Assembly (NCBI GenBank): GCA_017882705.1
Contig: JADGOZ010000060.1
Span: 1 to 39,750, forward strand
DNA: 39,750 nt
Direction of reading: 5' to 3'
From: Candidatus Nanopelagicales bacterium
Lineage (GTDB): Bacteria; Actinomycetota; Actinomycetes; S36-B12; CAIYMF01
Made by a program: the position numbers and the translations under genes. This document shows positions 1-7,481 of this stretch, piece after piece. Position 1 is the first letter of the stretch; every line of letters starts with the position of its first letter. Under the pieces are notes generated by a model. It was given only the letters and a program-made list of their open reading frames with translations, was not told where the DNA came from and did no database searches.

Positions 1-53
1 CCACGTTCATCTACGACAGCATGTCGGGCGGCTTCGCCGCGGCCTGCAGCTGA
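1..53 (+). CDS. Type IV major pilin, 3' end only (copy 1)
   Basis: Only the last 16 codons and the stop are in the window; the reading frame begins at base 3. The encoded tail (TTFIYDSMSGGFAAACS) is nearly the same as the tail of the next gene (TTFTYDSMSGGFAGACS), including the C-terminal Cys that would close the pilin disulfide loop. The sequence after the stop also matches the sequence after the next pilin gene. This is therefore an upstream tandem copy of the same pilin. Its N-terminal leader and helix lie outside the window and are inferred, not seen. Confidence 0.85.
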   Translation, partial: TFIYDSMSGGFAAACS

Positions 54-344
54 TCGACCCGCACGACACAGGGCACGCAGCGAGCCCCCGGCCACGAGGC
101 CGGGGGCTCGCTCCCGTGCTGGCAACGGGCGGCGACGTCACTCGAACGACCGGTCAAGGTCGGCCTGTATCGACCGAAGTTCTCCGGGTCATCGAACTCC
201 ATCGACCAGGACGGGCGACTCGCTCCGAGCCGCGCGTCATGACCTCGGCCCCACGCACCACATCATCGGGACCTAGGTCTGCCTCGCTGCTCTCCGGCGG
301 GCGCCTGGCCGGTGCGGCTCACCGTGCCATCCCTGGAGTGCATC
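54..344 (+). repeat. Pilin leader, copy A (direct repeat with 753-1044)
   Basis: This is the whole interval between pilin copy 1 and copy 2: terminator, probable promoter and 5' leader. It repeats at a constant offset of 699-700 bases as 753-1044. In the block 137-223 versus 837-923 I count 5 differences in 87 bases, and the last 90 bases before the start codon are also nearly the same. A stem-loop with most pairs intact can be drawn from 243-252 with 268-277. The interval is just under 300 bases; I see no ORF with coding character in it. Confidence 0.85.
81..110 (+). terminator. Hairpin terminator after pilin copy 1
   Basis: A perfect 13-bp GC-rich stem (81-93 with 98-110) closes on a 4-base loop, 27 bases after the stop codon. 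There is no U tract, as is common in high-GC actinobacteria. A near-copy follows pilin copy 2. Confidence 0.8.
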
Positions 345-752
345 ATGCTTTCTCGAGCCCGCGCCTCCTTCGGGGAGAGGGATCAGGGGTTCACCCTGAT
401 CGAGCTCCTCGTCGTCATCATCATCATCGGCATCCTCGCAGCCATCGCCATCCCGGTCTTCCTCAACCAGCGCCAGAAGGGCTGGGACGCGGCCGTCAAG
501 TCCGACCTCCGCAACGCGGCCACCGCGGAGGAGACCTGGCTGACCGAGAAGTCCGTCTACACCAGCGCGGTCGCGGACCTGCAGACCGACGGCTTCAAGT
601 ACAGCGACGGCGGCAACTACGACGCCGGCGTGGCCAAGCTCACCGCGACGAACACCGCCGGTGACAAGTACTGCCTGGTCGCCAAGTCGAAGTCCGGCAC
701 CACGTTCACCTACGACAGCATGTCGGGTGGCTTCGCCGGGGCCTGCAGCTGA
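345..752 (+). CDS. pilA: Type IVa major pilin (copy 2)
   Basis: Structural subunit of a type IV pilus; the prepilin sits in the membrane until PilD cleaves and methylates it. The protein has 135 aa. A short basic leader ends in Gly15, the mature protein starts at Phe16 (FTLIELLVV), and Glu20 is the conserved Glu5 of the mature pilin. The hydrophobic N-terminal helix runs to about residue 45 (IPVFLNQR). Cys110 and Cys134 can form the C-terminal disulfide loop. I chose the ATG at 345 rather than the in-frame codon at 312: it has a GGAG ribosome site at 335-338 and gives the same leader (MLSR...) as the copy at 1582. It belongs to a tandem array with the copies at 1-53 and 1045-1449. It has its own leader and terminator, so it is probably transcribed alone and strongly. 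Confidence 0.92.
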   Translation: MLSRARASFGERDQGFTLIELLVVIIIIGILAAIAIPVFLNQRQKGWDAAVKSDLRNAATAEETWLTEKSVYTSAVADLQTDGFKYSDGGNYDAGVAKLTATNTAGDKYCLVAKSKSGTTFTYDSMSGGFAGACS

Positions 753-1044
753 TCGACCCGCACGACACAGCGCACATGAGCGAGCCCCCGGCCACGGAGC
801 CGGGGGCTCTCTCATGTGGCGGCAGCGGACGGCGGCGTCACTCGAACGAACGGTCAAGGTCGGCCCATATCGACCGAAGTTCTCCGAGTCATCGAACTCC
901 ATCGACCAGGAGGGGCGACTCGCCCGAGGCGCTCGTCCCGACCTGGGTCCCACGCACCACATCATCGGGACCCAGGGCGGCCTCGCTGCTCTGCGGCGGG
1001 GCACCTGGCCGGTGCGGCTCACCGCGTCATCCCTGGAGTGCATC
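753..1044 (+). repeat. Pilin leader, copy B (direct repeat with 54-344)
   Basis: Second copy of the pilin leader. A perfect 10-bp stem can be drawn from 942-951 with 967-976 around a 15-base loop (952-966) that is identical to the loop in copy A. A second short hairpin (CGGTG-CGGCT-CACCG) lies just before the ribosome site in both copies. The interval contains the pilin copy 2 terminator, and the promoter of pilin copy 3 should be here. I see no ORF with coding character in it. Confidence 0.85.
782..809 (+). terminator. Hairpin terminator after pilin copy 2
   Basis: An 11-bp perfect stem (782-792 with 799-809) with a 6-base loop. It is the homologue of the hairpin at 81-110, with differences in loop and flanks. 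Confidence 0.78.
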
Positions 1045-1449
1045 ATGCCTTCTCGAGCCCGCGCCTCCGTCGGGGAGAGGGATCAGGGGTTCACCCTGAT
1101 CGAGCTCCTCGTCGTCATCATCATCATCGGCGTCCTCGCCGCCATCGCGATCCCGGTCTTCCTCAGTCAGCGGATCAGGGCCTACGACGGCGTGGTCAAG
1201 TCCGACCTGCGCAACGCGGCGCTGGCGGAGGAGACCTATCTGACCGAGCAGAACACCTACACCGCGAGCGTCGCCGCGCTCAAGGTGAACGGTTTCAAGT
1301 ACAGCGACCCTGCCAGCTACTCCGCCGCGCCGGCCTCGATCGCGATCACGATCAACTCGGGGATCTCATACTGCCTCAAGGCGACGTCGAAGTCGGGCAC
1401 GACGTTCTACTACGACAACTCCCAGGGGGGGTTCGCGGCTGTGTGCTGA
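1045..1449 (+). CDS. pilA: Type IVa major pilin (copy 3)
   Basis: A pilin of 134 aa with leader ending in Gly15, mature Phe16, Glu20 (mature Glu5) and disulfide candidates Cys110 and Cys134. Its leader peptide and N-terminal helix are almost the same as in copy 2. The globular half differs widely: from KSDLRN onward many positions are changed, for example AITINSG where copy 2 has TATNTAG. The start at 1045 has the same GGAG site and spacing as copy 2. The longer in-frame extension upstream runs through the repeated leader and is not coding. No terminator repeat follows this copy, so transcription may run toward the pilin at 1582. Paralogue or alternative major subunit; which copy forms the main fibre cannot be told from sequence. 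Confidence 0.9.
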   Translation: MPSRARASVGERDQGFTLIELLVVIIIIGVLAAIAIPVFLSQRIRAYDGVVKSDLRNAALAEETYLTEQNTYTASVAALKVNGFKYSDPASYSAAPASIAITINSGISYCLKATSKSGTTFYYDNSQGGFAAVC

Positions 1450-1581
1450 TCGACGGCGTGAGCGGCGAGTCATGAATCACCCGAACGGCCCATGAAGCAG
1501 TCGTGTCATTCGCGAAAGTCCGGCGCTGCGGGCGGCCGAGAACACAGTTGTCATCGTTCTCGCCCACCAAGGAGACACGTC

Positions 1582-2025
1582 ATGCTGTCCCGGCTCCGCA
1601 AGTCCGAAGGCGACCAGGGCTTCACCCTGATCGAGCTTCTCGTCGTCATCATCATCATCGGCATCCTCGCCGCCATCGCGATCCCCGTGTTCCTCAACCA
1701 GCGCAAGAAGGGCTGGGACGCGGCCGTTCAGGCCGACCTCCGCAACGCCGTCACCGCCGAGGAGACCTACCTGACCGCCAACAACACCTACACGAAGGTG
1801 ATGGCCGACCTGACGGGGGTCGGGTTCAAGTACTCGGACGCGAAGAACTACTTCGGCGCCGCCGTCGCGAAGATCACAGCTGACGCCGACGCGGGCAACT
1901 CGTACTGCCTGAGCGCCCAGTCCGCGTCCGGCGACTTCTGGAGCTTCGGCTCCGCCAGCGGGCTGAAGAACAACGGCGCGGTGGAGATGGCAGTCAACAA
2001 CAAGGGTGTCTGCGCAGGTGCGTGA
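1582..2025 (+). CDS. pilA: Type IVa pilin (copy 4, divergent)
   Basis: A pilin of 147 aa. The leader is shorter (MLSRLRKSEGDQG), with cleavage after Gly13, mature Phe14 and Glu18 as mature Glu5. The N-terminal helix matches copies 2 and 3 almost exactly. The C-terminal loop is longer, with Cys109 and Cys144, and the protein ends in GVCAGA. The start is set by AAGGAG at 1569-1574, seven bases before the ATG. Its upstream region (1450-1581) does not resemble the repeated leader of copies 2 and 3, so its control may differ. It lies directly before the prepilin peptidase gene but is separated from it by a strong terminator. It could be the major pilin or a second fibre-forming subunit; the larger loop suggests a different exposed surface. 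Confidence 0.9.
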   Translation: MLSRLRKSEGDQGFTLIELLVVIIIIGILAAIAIPVFLNQRKKGWDAAVQADLRNAVTAEETYLTANNTYTKVMADLTGVGFKYSDAKNYFGAAVAKITADADAGNSYCLSAQSASGDFWSFGSASGLKNNGAVEMAVNNKGVCAGA

Positions 2026-2064
2026 CGACACCGTCGAGCTCGGCTCCAGCTGAGTGAGGTTCCG

Positions 2065-2105
2065 CGTGAAGGCCCCCGACCTGATCGAGGTCGGGGGCCT
2101 TCACG
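2065..2105 (+). terminator. Strong hairpin terminator after pilin copy 4
   Basis: A perfect 18-bp stem (2065-2082 with 2088-2105) on a 5-base loop, 39 bases after the stop codon. It isolates the pilin gene from the prepilin peptidase gene. Confidence 0.85.
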
Positions 2106-2161
2106 TGCCCCGGGACGAAGCACTCCCGGCGGGTCGTCCGCCGGGGTCGGTCGGCGCGTCC

Positions 2162-2167
2162 TAGGGT
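2162..2167 (+). promoter_or_regulatory. -10 box (TAGGGT) of a leaderless pilD transcript
   Basis: TAGGGT fits the actinobacterial TANNNT -10 and stands 8 bases before the GTG start at 2176, so transcription should begin at or next to the start codon. No convincing -35 is seen. Confidence 0.55.
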
Positions 2168-2175
2168 GATCGACC

Positions 2176-2961
2176 GTGACCGGCTTCCTCGTGGCGTTCT
2201 GCGCCCTCATCGGACTGGTCATCGGCTCGTTCCTCAACGTGGTGATCTGGCGGGTCCCGCGCGGGGAGAGCGTGGTACGCCCGCCGTCCGCCTGCCCCTC
2301 CTGCCACACGGAGCTCGCGGCTCGCGACAACATCCCGGTGGTCTCCTGGCTGCTGCTGCGGGGAAGGTGCCGCACGTGCGGTGAGCCGATCTCCGCGCGC
2401 TACCCGCTCGTCGAGGCCCTGACGGCCGTCGTCTTCGCCCTGCTGGCGCTGCGCTTCGACGCCACCGCACAGCTTCCGGCGTATCTCTACCTGGGCGCCA
2501 TCGGAGTCGCGCTGGCCTTCATCGACCTCGACACCAAGCGCCTCCCCGACAAGCTCACCCTGCCGTCCTACGCCGTGGCCCTGGTGCTGCTCGCGATCGC
2601 CGCAGGCGTCGACGGGACGTGGGGATTCCTTGTGCGAGCGGTGCTCGGGGGACTCGCCCTCGGGGTCTTCTACTTCGTGCTGTGGTTCATCTACCCCAGC
2701 GGGATGGGCTTCGGCGACGTCAAGTTCGCCGGCGTCCTGGGGATCTACCTCGGGTGGATCTCGTGGGCCACCGTGGCGCTCGGGGGGTTCGCCGGCTTCC
2801 TGCTGGGCGGTGTCGTCGGCGCGCTCCTCCTGGTGACCAAGCGAGCCACCCGCAAGACCGGGGTGCCGTTCGGCCCGTTCATGATCGTGGGCGCACTGGT
2901 CGCCATCCTGTGGGGCCAGCCGGTCATCGACTGGTACGCCGGGTTCGCACTGGGGTCCTGA
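2176..2961 (+). CDS. pilD: Prepilin peptidase / N-methyltransferase PilD
   Basis: Polytopic inner-membrane aspartic protease (A24 family) that removes the prepilin leader after Gly and methylates the new N terminus. The protein has 261 aa, the usual length. Two cytoplasmic CxxC pairs are present (Cys40/Cys43 and Cys65/Cys68), which in this family bind zinc and go with the methylase domain. The two catalytic Asp motifs are FIDLDTKRLPD (Asp117 region) and GMGFGDVKF (Asp181). Hydrophobic segments fill the rest. The GTG start at 2176 follows a -10 box rather than a ribosome site, suggesting a leaderless message. It serves the pilins just upstream and probably other prepilins outside the window. 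Confidence 0.93.
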   Translation: MTGFLVAFCALIGLVIGSFLNVVIWRVPRGESVVRPPSACPSCHTELAARDNIPVVSWLLLRGRCRTCGEPISARYPLVEALTAVVFALLALRFDATAQLPAYLYLGAIGVALAFIDLDTKRLPDKLTLPSYAVALVLLAIAAGVDGTWGFLVRAVLGGLALGVFYFVLWFIYPSGMGFGDVKFAGVLGIYLGWISWATVALGGFAGFLLGGVVGALLLVTKRATRKTGVPFGPFMIVGALVAILWGQPVIDWYAGFALGS

Positions 2962-3083
2962 GCGTCCCTCGATCGCGATCCGGTCAATCCGACCTCACCT
3001 GGGCCTCAAGCCCGCACCCCCCTCCGCCGACCTAGGTAGGGAGAGCCACCAGATCAGGCGGTGGCAGGCGAAGGGTGAGAACC

Positions 3084-4130
3084 GTGGCTGGTCGTACCGC
3101 CATCGGCCTGGACATCGGAACGTCGAGCGTCCGGGCGGCGCAGGTGACCGTGTCGAAGGGCAGTCCTGTCCTGGAACGGTTCGGCCAGGTCGCGCTGCCT
3201 CCCGGCGTCGTGCGCGACGGCGAGGTCGTCGATGCCGACGCCGTCGCCGTCGCGATCAGGACGCTCTGGGTCCAGGCGAAGTTCACGAAGAAGGACGTCG
3301 TCCTCGGCGTCAGCAACCAGAAGGTCGTCGTACGTCTCATCGACCTGCCCTGGATGGCCGAGGACGACCTGCGCGCGTCGCTCAAGTTCCAGGTCGCAGA
3401 CCTCGTCCCCATGCCGGTCGAGGAGGCCGTCCTCGACTTCATCCCGCTGGAGGAGGTCGTCTCCGACTCGAGCAGGCTCTACCGCGGGCTCCTCGTCGCG
3501 GCCTCGCAGGACGCGGTGCTGGACGCGATCCGCGCGGTGCAGAAGGCCGGGCTCAAGGTGGCGACCGTCGACCTGACACCGTTCGCCGTGCTCCGCGTCG
3601 CCGGCTCGGCGGACTCGTTCGGGACCGGCGGGCCCGAGGCGGTCGTCGACATCGGCGCCAAGGTCACGAACATCATCGTGCACGAGGCAGGCATCCCGAA
3701 GTTCGTCCGTATCCTGCTGCTCGGCGGCGACGACATCACCGGCGCGATCGTCGAGAAGCTCGGCATCTCCCCGGTCGAGGCCGAGGCGCTCAAGCGGAAC
3801 CCCGCCGCGCTGGCCGAGCCGTCCGCCGCCGCCGCACGCAAGATCGTGGACCAGGCGCTCGTCGAGTTCGTGGACGAGGTGCGCGGTTCGGTGGACTACT
3901 TCGTGGCCATGAGCGGCGGGCGACCCCTGTCGCGCTTCGTCCTGTCGGGGGGCGGCTCGCTCTCCGACGGCCTGGCGCAGCGACTCGCCACGGCTGTCCG
4001 GACGCCGGTCGAGTACGGCCGGCCGTTCACCCAGGTGCAGATCGGCAAGACGGGCTTGTCGCCCGAGCAGCTGCAGTACGTCGAACCGCTGTCCGCCGTT
4101 CCGGTGGGTCTCGCGATGGGAGCCGTGTGA
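3084..4130 (+). CDS. pilM: Type IV pilus inner-membrane platform protein PilM
   Basis: Actin/FtsA-like cytoplasmic ATPase that binds the N-terminal tail of PilN and links the pilus alignment complex to the motor. The protein has 348 aa from the GTG at 3084. Actin-fold signatures in order are GLDIGTSS (about 8-15, phosphate 1), VDIGAKVTN (about 188-196, phosphate 2) and LSGGGSL (about 287-293, adenosine motif). GTG 3084 is preferred because the AAGGGTGAG sequence at 3071-3079 sits at ribosome-site distance; an in-frame GTG at 3075 would add three residues. The stop overlaps the pilN start (TGATG), so pilM-pilN-pilO is one operon with translational coupling. Confidence 0.9.
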   Translation: MAGRTAIGLDIGTSSVRAAQVTVSKGSPVLERFGQVALPPGVVRDGEVVDADAVAVAIRTLWVQAKFTKKDVVLGVSNQKVVVRLIDLPWMAEDDLRASLKFQVADLVPMPVEEAVLDFIPLEEVVSDSSRLYRGLLVAASQDAVLDAIRAVQKAGLKVATVDLTPFAVLRVAGSADSFGTGGPEAVVDIGAKVTNIIVHEAGIPKFVRILLLGGDDITGAIVEKLGISPVEAEALKRNPAALAEPSAAAARKIVDQALVEFVDEVRGSVDYFVAMSGGRPLSRFVLSGGGSLSDGLAQRLATAVRTPVEYGRPFTQVQIGKTGLSPEQLQYVEPLSAVPVGLAMGAV

Positions 4131-4894
4131 TGGTGTCCTTCCACCGGTCAGCGCAGGTCGCTGCCGCGGACCAGCCCGAGATCGAGGCGGTGAACGTCCC
4201 CGCGCCGGAGCCGCGCAGCGCGGCAGCGTTCCCGCGCGTGAACCTCATGCCCGAGATCGTCGTGGCCGAGGCTCGCGCGCACCGCGCCAAGATGCTCCTC
4301 GTCGTCGGCACCGTCGCCTCGGTGGTCATCGTCGGCGGGCTGTACTACCTGGCCGCGGGCACCGTGGCCGAGTCGCAGGACCGTCTCGATGCCGCACAGG
4401 CCACGTCGGCCCAGCTCGCAACCGATAAGGCGAAGTACTCCGACGTCCCGAAGGTGGAGGCCCAGGTCGCCGCAGTCGTGGCTCAGCAGTACACCGCGCT
4501 CGGCGGCGAGGTCCGCTGGTCGTTCCTGCTCAACAACCTCGCTCTCACCCTCCCGGCCGGCACGTCCCTCACGAGCCTCAACGGCACCGTGAGCGAGGGC
4601 CCGCAGGGTGCCGGCGCCGCAACGGGCACACCGGCCGGCGGCAACCAGGTCACGGGCGTTAACGGCAACCCGGGGATCGGGACGCTCACCTACCAGGGTG
4701 AGGCGGTCGGCTACGCGCAGGTCGCCAACTTCCTGGACTCGCAGGCGAAGCAGAAGACGCTGGTGGACCCCTACCTCAGCAGCGTCGCGGCACCGACGGA
4801 CACGACGACCTCGCCGGCGATGACGTTCGCGGCAACCGCGACCGTCACGGCCCAGGCGCTCTCCCACCGGTACGACGTGAAGGCGGGCGGCTGA
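4130..4894 (+). CDS. pilN: Type IV pilus assembly protein PilN
   Basis: Bitopic membrane protein of the pilus alignment complex, 254 aa. The cytoplasmic tail carries VNLMP at 37-41, matching the family's short PilM-binding motif. One transmembrane helix lies at about 55-77. Beyond it are a helical stretch and an outside domain with the PilN-type pattern (WSFLLNNLALTLPAGTSLTSL). A long Gly/Thr/Pro-rich insert at about 160-185 looks flexible and is probably lineage-specific. The ATG at 4130 overlaps the pilM stop and has GGGAG upstream at 4118-4122. PilN pairs with PilO, encoded two bases downstream. Confidence 0.88.
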   Translation: MVSFHRSAQVAAADQPEIEAVNVPAPEPRSAAAFPRVNLMPEIVVAEARAHRAKMLLVVGTVASVVIVGGLYYLAAGTVAESQDRLDAAQATSAQLATDKAKYSDVPKVEAQVAAVVAQQYTALGGEVRWSFLLNNLALTLPAGTSLTSLNGTVSEGPQGAGAATGTPAGGNQVTGVNGNPGIGTLTYQGEAVGYAQVANFLDSQAKQKTLVDPYLSSVAAPTDTTTSPAMTFAATATVTAQALSHRYDVKAGG

Positions 4895-4895
4895 C

Positions 4896-5588
4896 ATGCG
4901 GATCGACAGTGCGATCAAGTGGTACGCCGCGTCCGCCATGGCCTCGGTGCTGGTGCTACTCGCCGGCTGGTTCCTGCTCGTGAGCCCGCAGCGGCAGAAC
5001 GCCGACGACATCGGTGTCCAGGCCGACGCCCAGGTCGCCACCAACGCGGTGACCCAGACGAAGATCGACGCGCTCAAGGCGGAGTACACCAACCTGCCGA
5101 CGCTGCAGAAGCAGCTGGCCGTCGTCCAGACGCACATGCCGCAGACGGCGAACCTGCCCGGCCTGCTCCGCAACCTGAGTGCGGCGGCGACCGCGTCGGG
5201 AGTGAAGCTGGTCAGCGTCACACCGACGCCTCCCGCTCCGTTGAGCGCGGCGGCCTCGACCGGCGCGCAGGCTGCCAGCGGAGTGTCGGCCCCGGGCAGC
5301 GTGCAGGTGATCGTCGTGTCGCTCGTGGTCTCCGGGCCGTTCGCCAACACCCGGCTGTTCCTGACCACCCTCGAGGCGATGCCGCGGTCCTTCCTGGTGA
5401 CGGGCCTCACCATCGCGCGTGACTCGGCGAGCTCTGCAGGCTCGGCGGGAGCTGCCACCGTCAAGGTCGGCAACCCGCTGACGACGACCATCACCGGGCG
5501 CGTCTTCCAGGCCAACCCCGGCCTTCCGACTGCGGCCGTGGCGTCGACCACGAGCGGCAGCGCGGCCTCCACCGCGACGAACAGCTGA
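4896..5588 (+). CDS. pilO: Type IV pilus assembly protein PilO
   Basis: Bitopic membrane protein, 230 aa, partner of PilN in the alignment complex. The transmembrane helix is at about 8-29, followed by a predicted coiled coil (about 35-85: repeated A/L heptads such as TKIDALKAEYTNLPTLQKQL) and the ferredoxin-like domain found in this family (LPGLLRNLSAAATASGVKL and, near 145-180, an edge strand and helix). The C-terminal 25 residues are Ala/Thr/Ser-rich and probably disordered. It begins one base after the pilN stop. The assignment rests on gene order and architecture as much as on sequence, since PilO diverges quickly. Confidence 0.83.
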   Translation: MRIDSAIKWYAASAMASVLVLLAGWFLLVSPQRQNADDIGVQADAQVATNAVTQTKIDALKAEYTNLPTLQKQLAVVQTHMPQTANLPGLLRNLSAAATASGVKLVSVTPTPPAPLSAAASTGAQAASGVSAPGSVQVIVVSLVVSGPFANTRLFLTTLEAMPRSFLVTGLTIARDSASSAGSAGAATVKVGNPLTTTITGRVFQANPGLPTAAVASTTSGSAASTATNS

Positions 5589-5598
5589 GGAGCCTGAC

Positions 5599-6213
5599 AT
5601 GAGCGAGCCCATGTTCCCGCAGAACGGGACGGCAGCCGCGCCCGCGGCAGCGCCTCCCGCGGAACAGGCCAAGGCCGGCAATCGCAAGCTCCTGCTCGCC
5701 GTGGGCGGCGTGGTGGCGGCGCTCGTCGTCGGCGCGGGGGCGTTCTTCCTGCTCACGAGCGGGAGCGGCGACGAGCCGGTGGCGCTGCCGACCAACGGCA
5801 CGCCGGCGGCCGCGGCGTCACCGAGCGCCTCGCCCAGTCCGTCGGCCACGGCCAAGCCCAAGGCCACGATCCAGACGGTGACGGTGGTCGCCCGCGACCC
5901 GTTCGCGGTCCTGTTCCCGCCGAAGCCCACCGCCGCCCCGGCAGCGACTACGACGACCTCGACCAGTCCGACCGGCAGCCCGGCACCCGTGCCGGTCAGC
6001 GCGCCGGTCACCCTGAGCGTCGCGTCCATCAACCTGGCGAACCAGACCGCGACCGTCACGGTCGACGGTGCGAAGTACGCCACGTCGGTGGGCAAGGTGT
6101 TCGCGAAGACCTTCGTCCTGTACTCGGTGTTCAACAGCTCCTGCGTGGGTCTGCTGTACGGCGACCAGAACGTCGCGGTCTGCACGTCGAAGCCGGTGTC
6201 GGTCAGCGCCTGA
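5599..6213 (+). CDS. Single-pass membrane protein in the PilP position
   Basis: I do not recognise a named family with certainty. The protein has 204 aa: a cytoplasmic Ala/Pro-rich tail (1-30), one transmembrane helix (about 31-53), a long Pro/Ser/Thr/Ala-rich linker (60-135) broken by the short ordered motif ARDPFAVLFPP (98-108), and a C-terminal beta-rich domain (136-204) with two Cys (182, 195). Order and build (tether, linker with RDPF, beta domain) match PilP/GspC, which connect the PilNO platform to outer parts in diderms. The start has an AGGAG-like site and lies 10 bases after pilO. A terminator follows, so it closes the pilMNO operon. Inference: a PilP analogue working in the thick wall of a monoderm or mycolata-like envelope. 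Confidence 0.7.
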   Translation: MSEPMFPQNGTAAAPAAAPPAEQAKAGNRKLLLAVGGVVAALVVGAGAFFLLTSGSGDEPVALPTNGTPAAAASPSASPSPSATAKPKATIQTVTVVARDPFAVLFPPKPTAAPAATTTTSTSPTGSPAPVPVSAPVTLSVASINLANQTATVTVDGAKYATSVGKVFAKTFVLYSVFNSSCVGLLYGDQNVAVCTSKPVSVSA

Positions 6214-6230
6214 TCCCGCACCCGAGACTC

Positions 6231-6264
6231 GTGAGGGCCGCCCCGACGCCGGGGTGGCCCTCAC
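6231..6264 (+). terminator. Terminator of the pilMNO operon
   Basis: A 15-bp stem (6231-6245 with 6250-6264, one G-U pair) and a 4-base loop, 17 bases after the stop. It separates the pilus and shikimate operons. Confidence 0.82.
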
Positions 6265-6298
6265 GTCGTCCTGACGCGGACATGGAAGGATTGCCGTC

Positions 6299-7477
6299 AT
6301 GTTGCGCTGGCTGACCGCGGGGGAGTCGCACGGACCCGCCCTGGTCGCGATCCTGGAAGGCCTCCCGGCGGGAGTCGAGGTGACGACCGCCGACGTCGAC
6401 CGCGACCTCGCGAGGCGCCGGCTCGGCGTGGGACGCGGTGCGCGCATGAAGTTCGAGCAGGACGCCGTGCGCATCGTCGGCGGCGTGCGCCACGGCTCCA
6501 CGCTCGGCGGCCCGGTGGCCATCGAGGTGGGCAACAGCGAGTGGCCCAAGTGGGAGACCGTGATGTCCCCGGACCCGGTCGACCCGAGCGAGCTCGAGGG
6601 CGTCGCCCGCAACGCGCCGCTCACCCGCCCTCGTCCGGGCCACGCCGACCTCGTGGGCATGCAGAAGTACGGCTTCGACGATGCCCGCCCGATCCTGGAG
6701 CGTGCCAGCGCGCGCGAGACCGCGGCACGGGTGGCGCTCGGAGCCGTCGCCAAGGCGTTCCTCGAGCAGGCGGTGGGTGCGTCGGTGCTCTCGCACGTGG
6801 TGGAGCTCGGCACCGTCGCAGCGCCCGCCGGACTCGTGCCGACCGCAGCCGACCTCGACGCCATCGACGCGGATCCCGCGCGCTGCCTCGACCGGGCCAC
6901 CAGTGCGGCGATGGAGGCCGAGGTCGAGGCCGCGCGCAAGGACGGCGACACTCTCGGCGGCGTCGTCGAGGTGGTCGTCCACGGGCTCCCGCCGGGTCTC
7001 GGCAGCCACGTGCACTGGGACCGCCGTCTCGACGCCCGCCTCGCGGGCGCTCTCATGGGCATCCAGGCGATCAAGGGCGTGGAGGTCGGCGACGGATTCG
7101 AGCTCGCGCGCACCCGCGGCTCGCTCGCCCAGGACGAGATCGTGCCGGGCGAGCACGGTCTGGAGCGGGTGTCCGGACGCAGCGGGGGCACGGAGGGAGG
7201 CATGTCCACCGGTGAGGTCCTGCGCGTCCGCGCGGCCATGAAGCCGATCTCCACGATCCCCAAGGCGCTGCGCACCGTCGACATCGCGACCGGCGAGCCG
7301 GCCCAGGCGATCAACCAGCGCTCCGACGTCTGTGCGGTGCCGGCGGCCGGCGTCGTCGCCGAGGCGATGGTGGCCCTCGTCCTCGCGGACGCCGTGCTGG
7401 AGAAGTTCGGCGGCGACTCCGTGGCCGAGACGGCACGGAATGTGGCCGCCTACCGCGCCGCCCTCGTGGTCTCGTAG
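6299..7477 (+). CDS. aroC: Chorismate synthase
   Basis: Converts 5-enolpyruvylshikimate-3-phosphate to chorismate using reduced FMN, the last step of the shikimate pathway, in the cytoplasm. The protein has 392 aa, the normal size. Family signatures seen are [10 protein letters not shown] at the N terminus, [36 protein letters not shown] and the C-terminal [17 protein letters not shown]. The ATG at 6299 has GGAAGGA at 6284-6290. It is the first gene of aroC-aroK-aroB-aroQ. Only 34 bases separate it from the upstream terminator, so its promoter must lie in that space or overlap the hairpin; I see no clear -10. Confidence 0.97.
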   Translation: MLRWLTAGESHGPALVAILEGLPAGVEVTTADVDRDLARRRLGVGRGARMKFEQDAVRIVGGVRHGSTLGGPVAIEVGNSEWPKWETVMSPDPVDPSELEGVARNAPLTRPRPGHADLVGMQKYGFDDARPILERASARETAARVALGAVAKAFLEQAVGASVLSHVVELGTVAAPAGLVPTAADLDAIDADPARCLDRATSAAMEAEVEAARKDGDTLGGVVEVVVHGLPPGLGSHVHWDRRLDARLAGALMGIQAIKGVEVGDGFELARTRGSLAQDEIVPGEHGLERVSGRSGGTEGGMSTGEVLRVRAAMKPISTIPKALRTVDIATGEPAQAINQRSDVCAVPAAGVVAEAMVALVLADAVLEKFGGDSVAETARNVAAYRAALVVS

Positions 7478-7481
7478 TCCG

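Noticed and set aside
112-344. c-di-GMP (GEMM) riboswitch before the pilin gene
   Set aside because: Pilin genes often have one, but I cannot find the conserved GGCAAACC/GACGCAAAGC parts in either leader copy or before the pilin at 1582.
4148-5572. Long minus-strand frame opposite pilN and pilO
   Set aside because: Shadow of the real genes; no recognisable motifs, no ribosome site, and it crosses the pilN-pilO junction.
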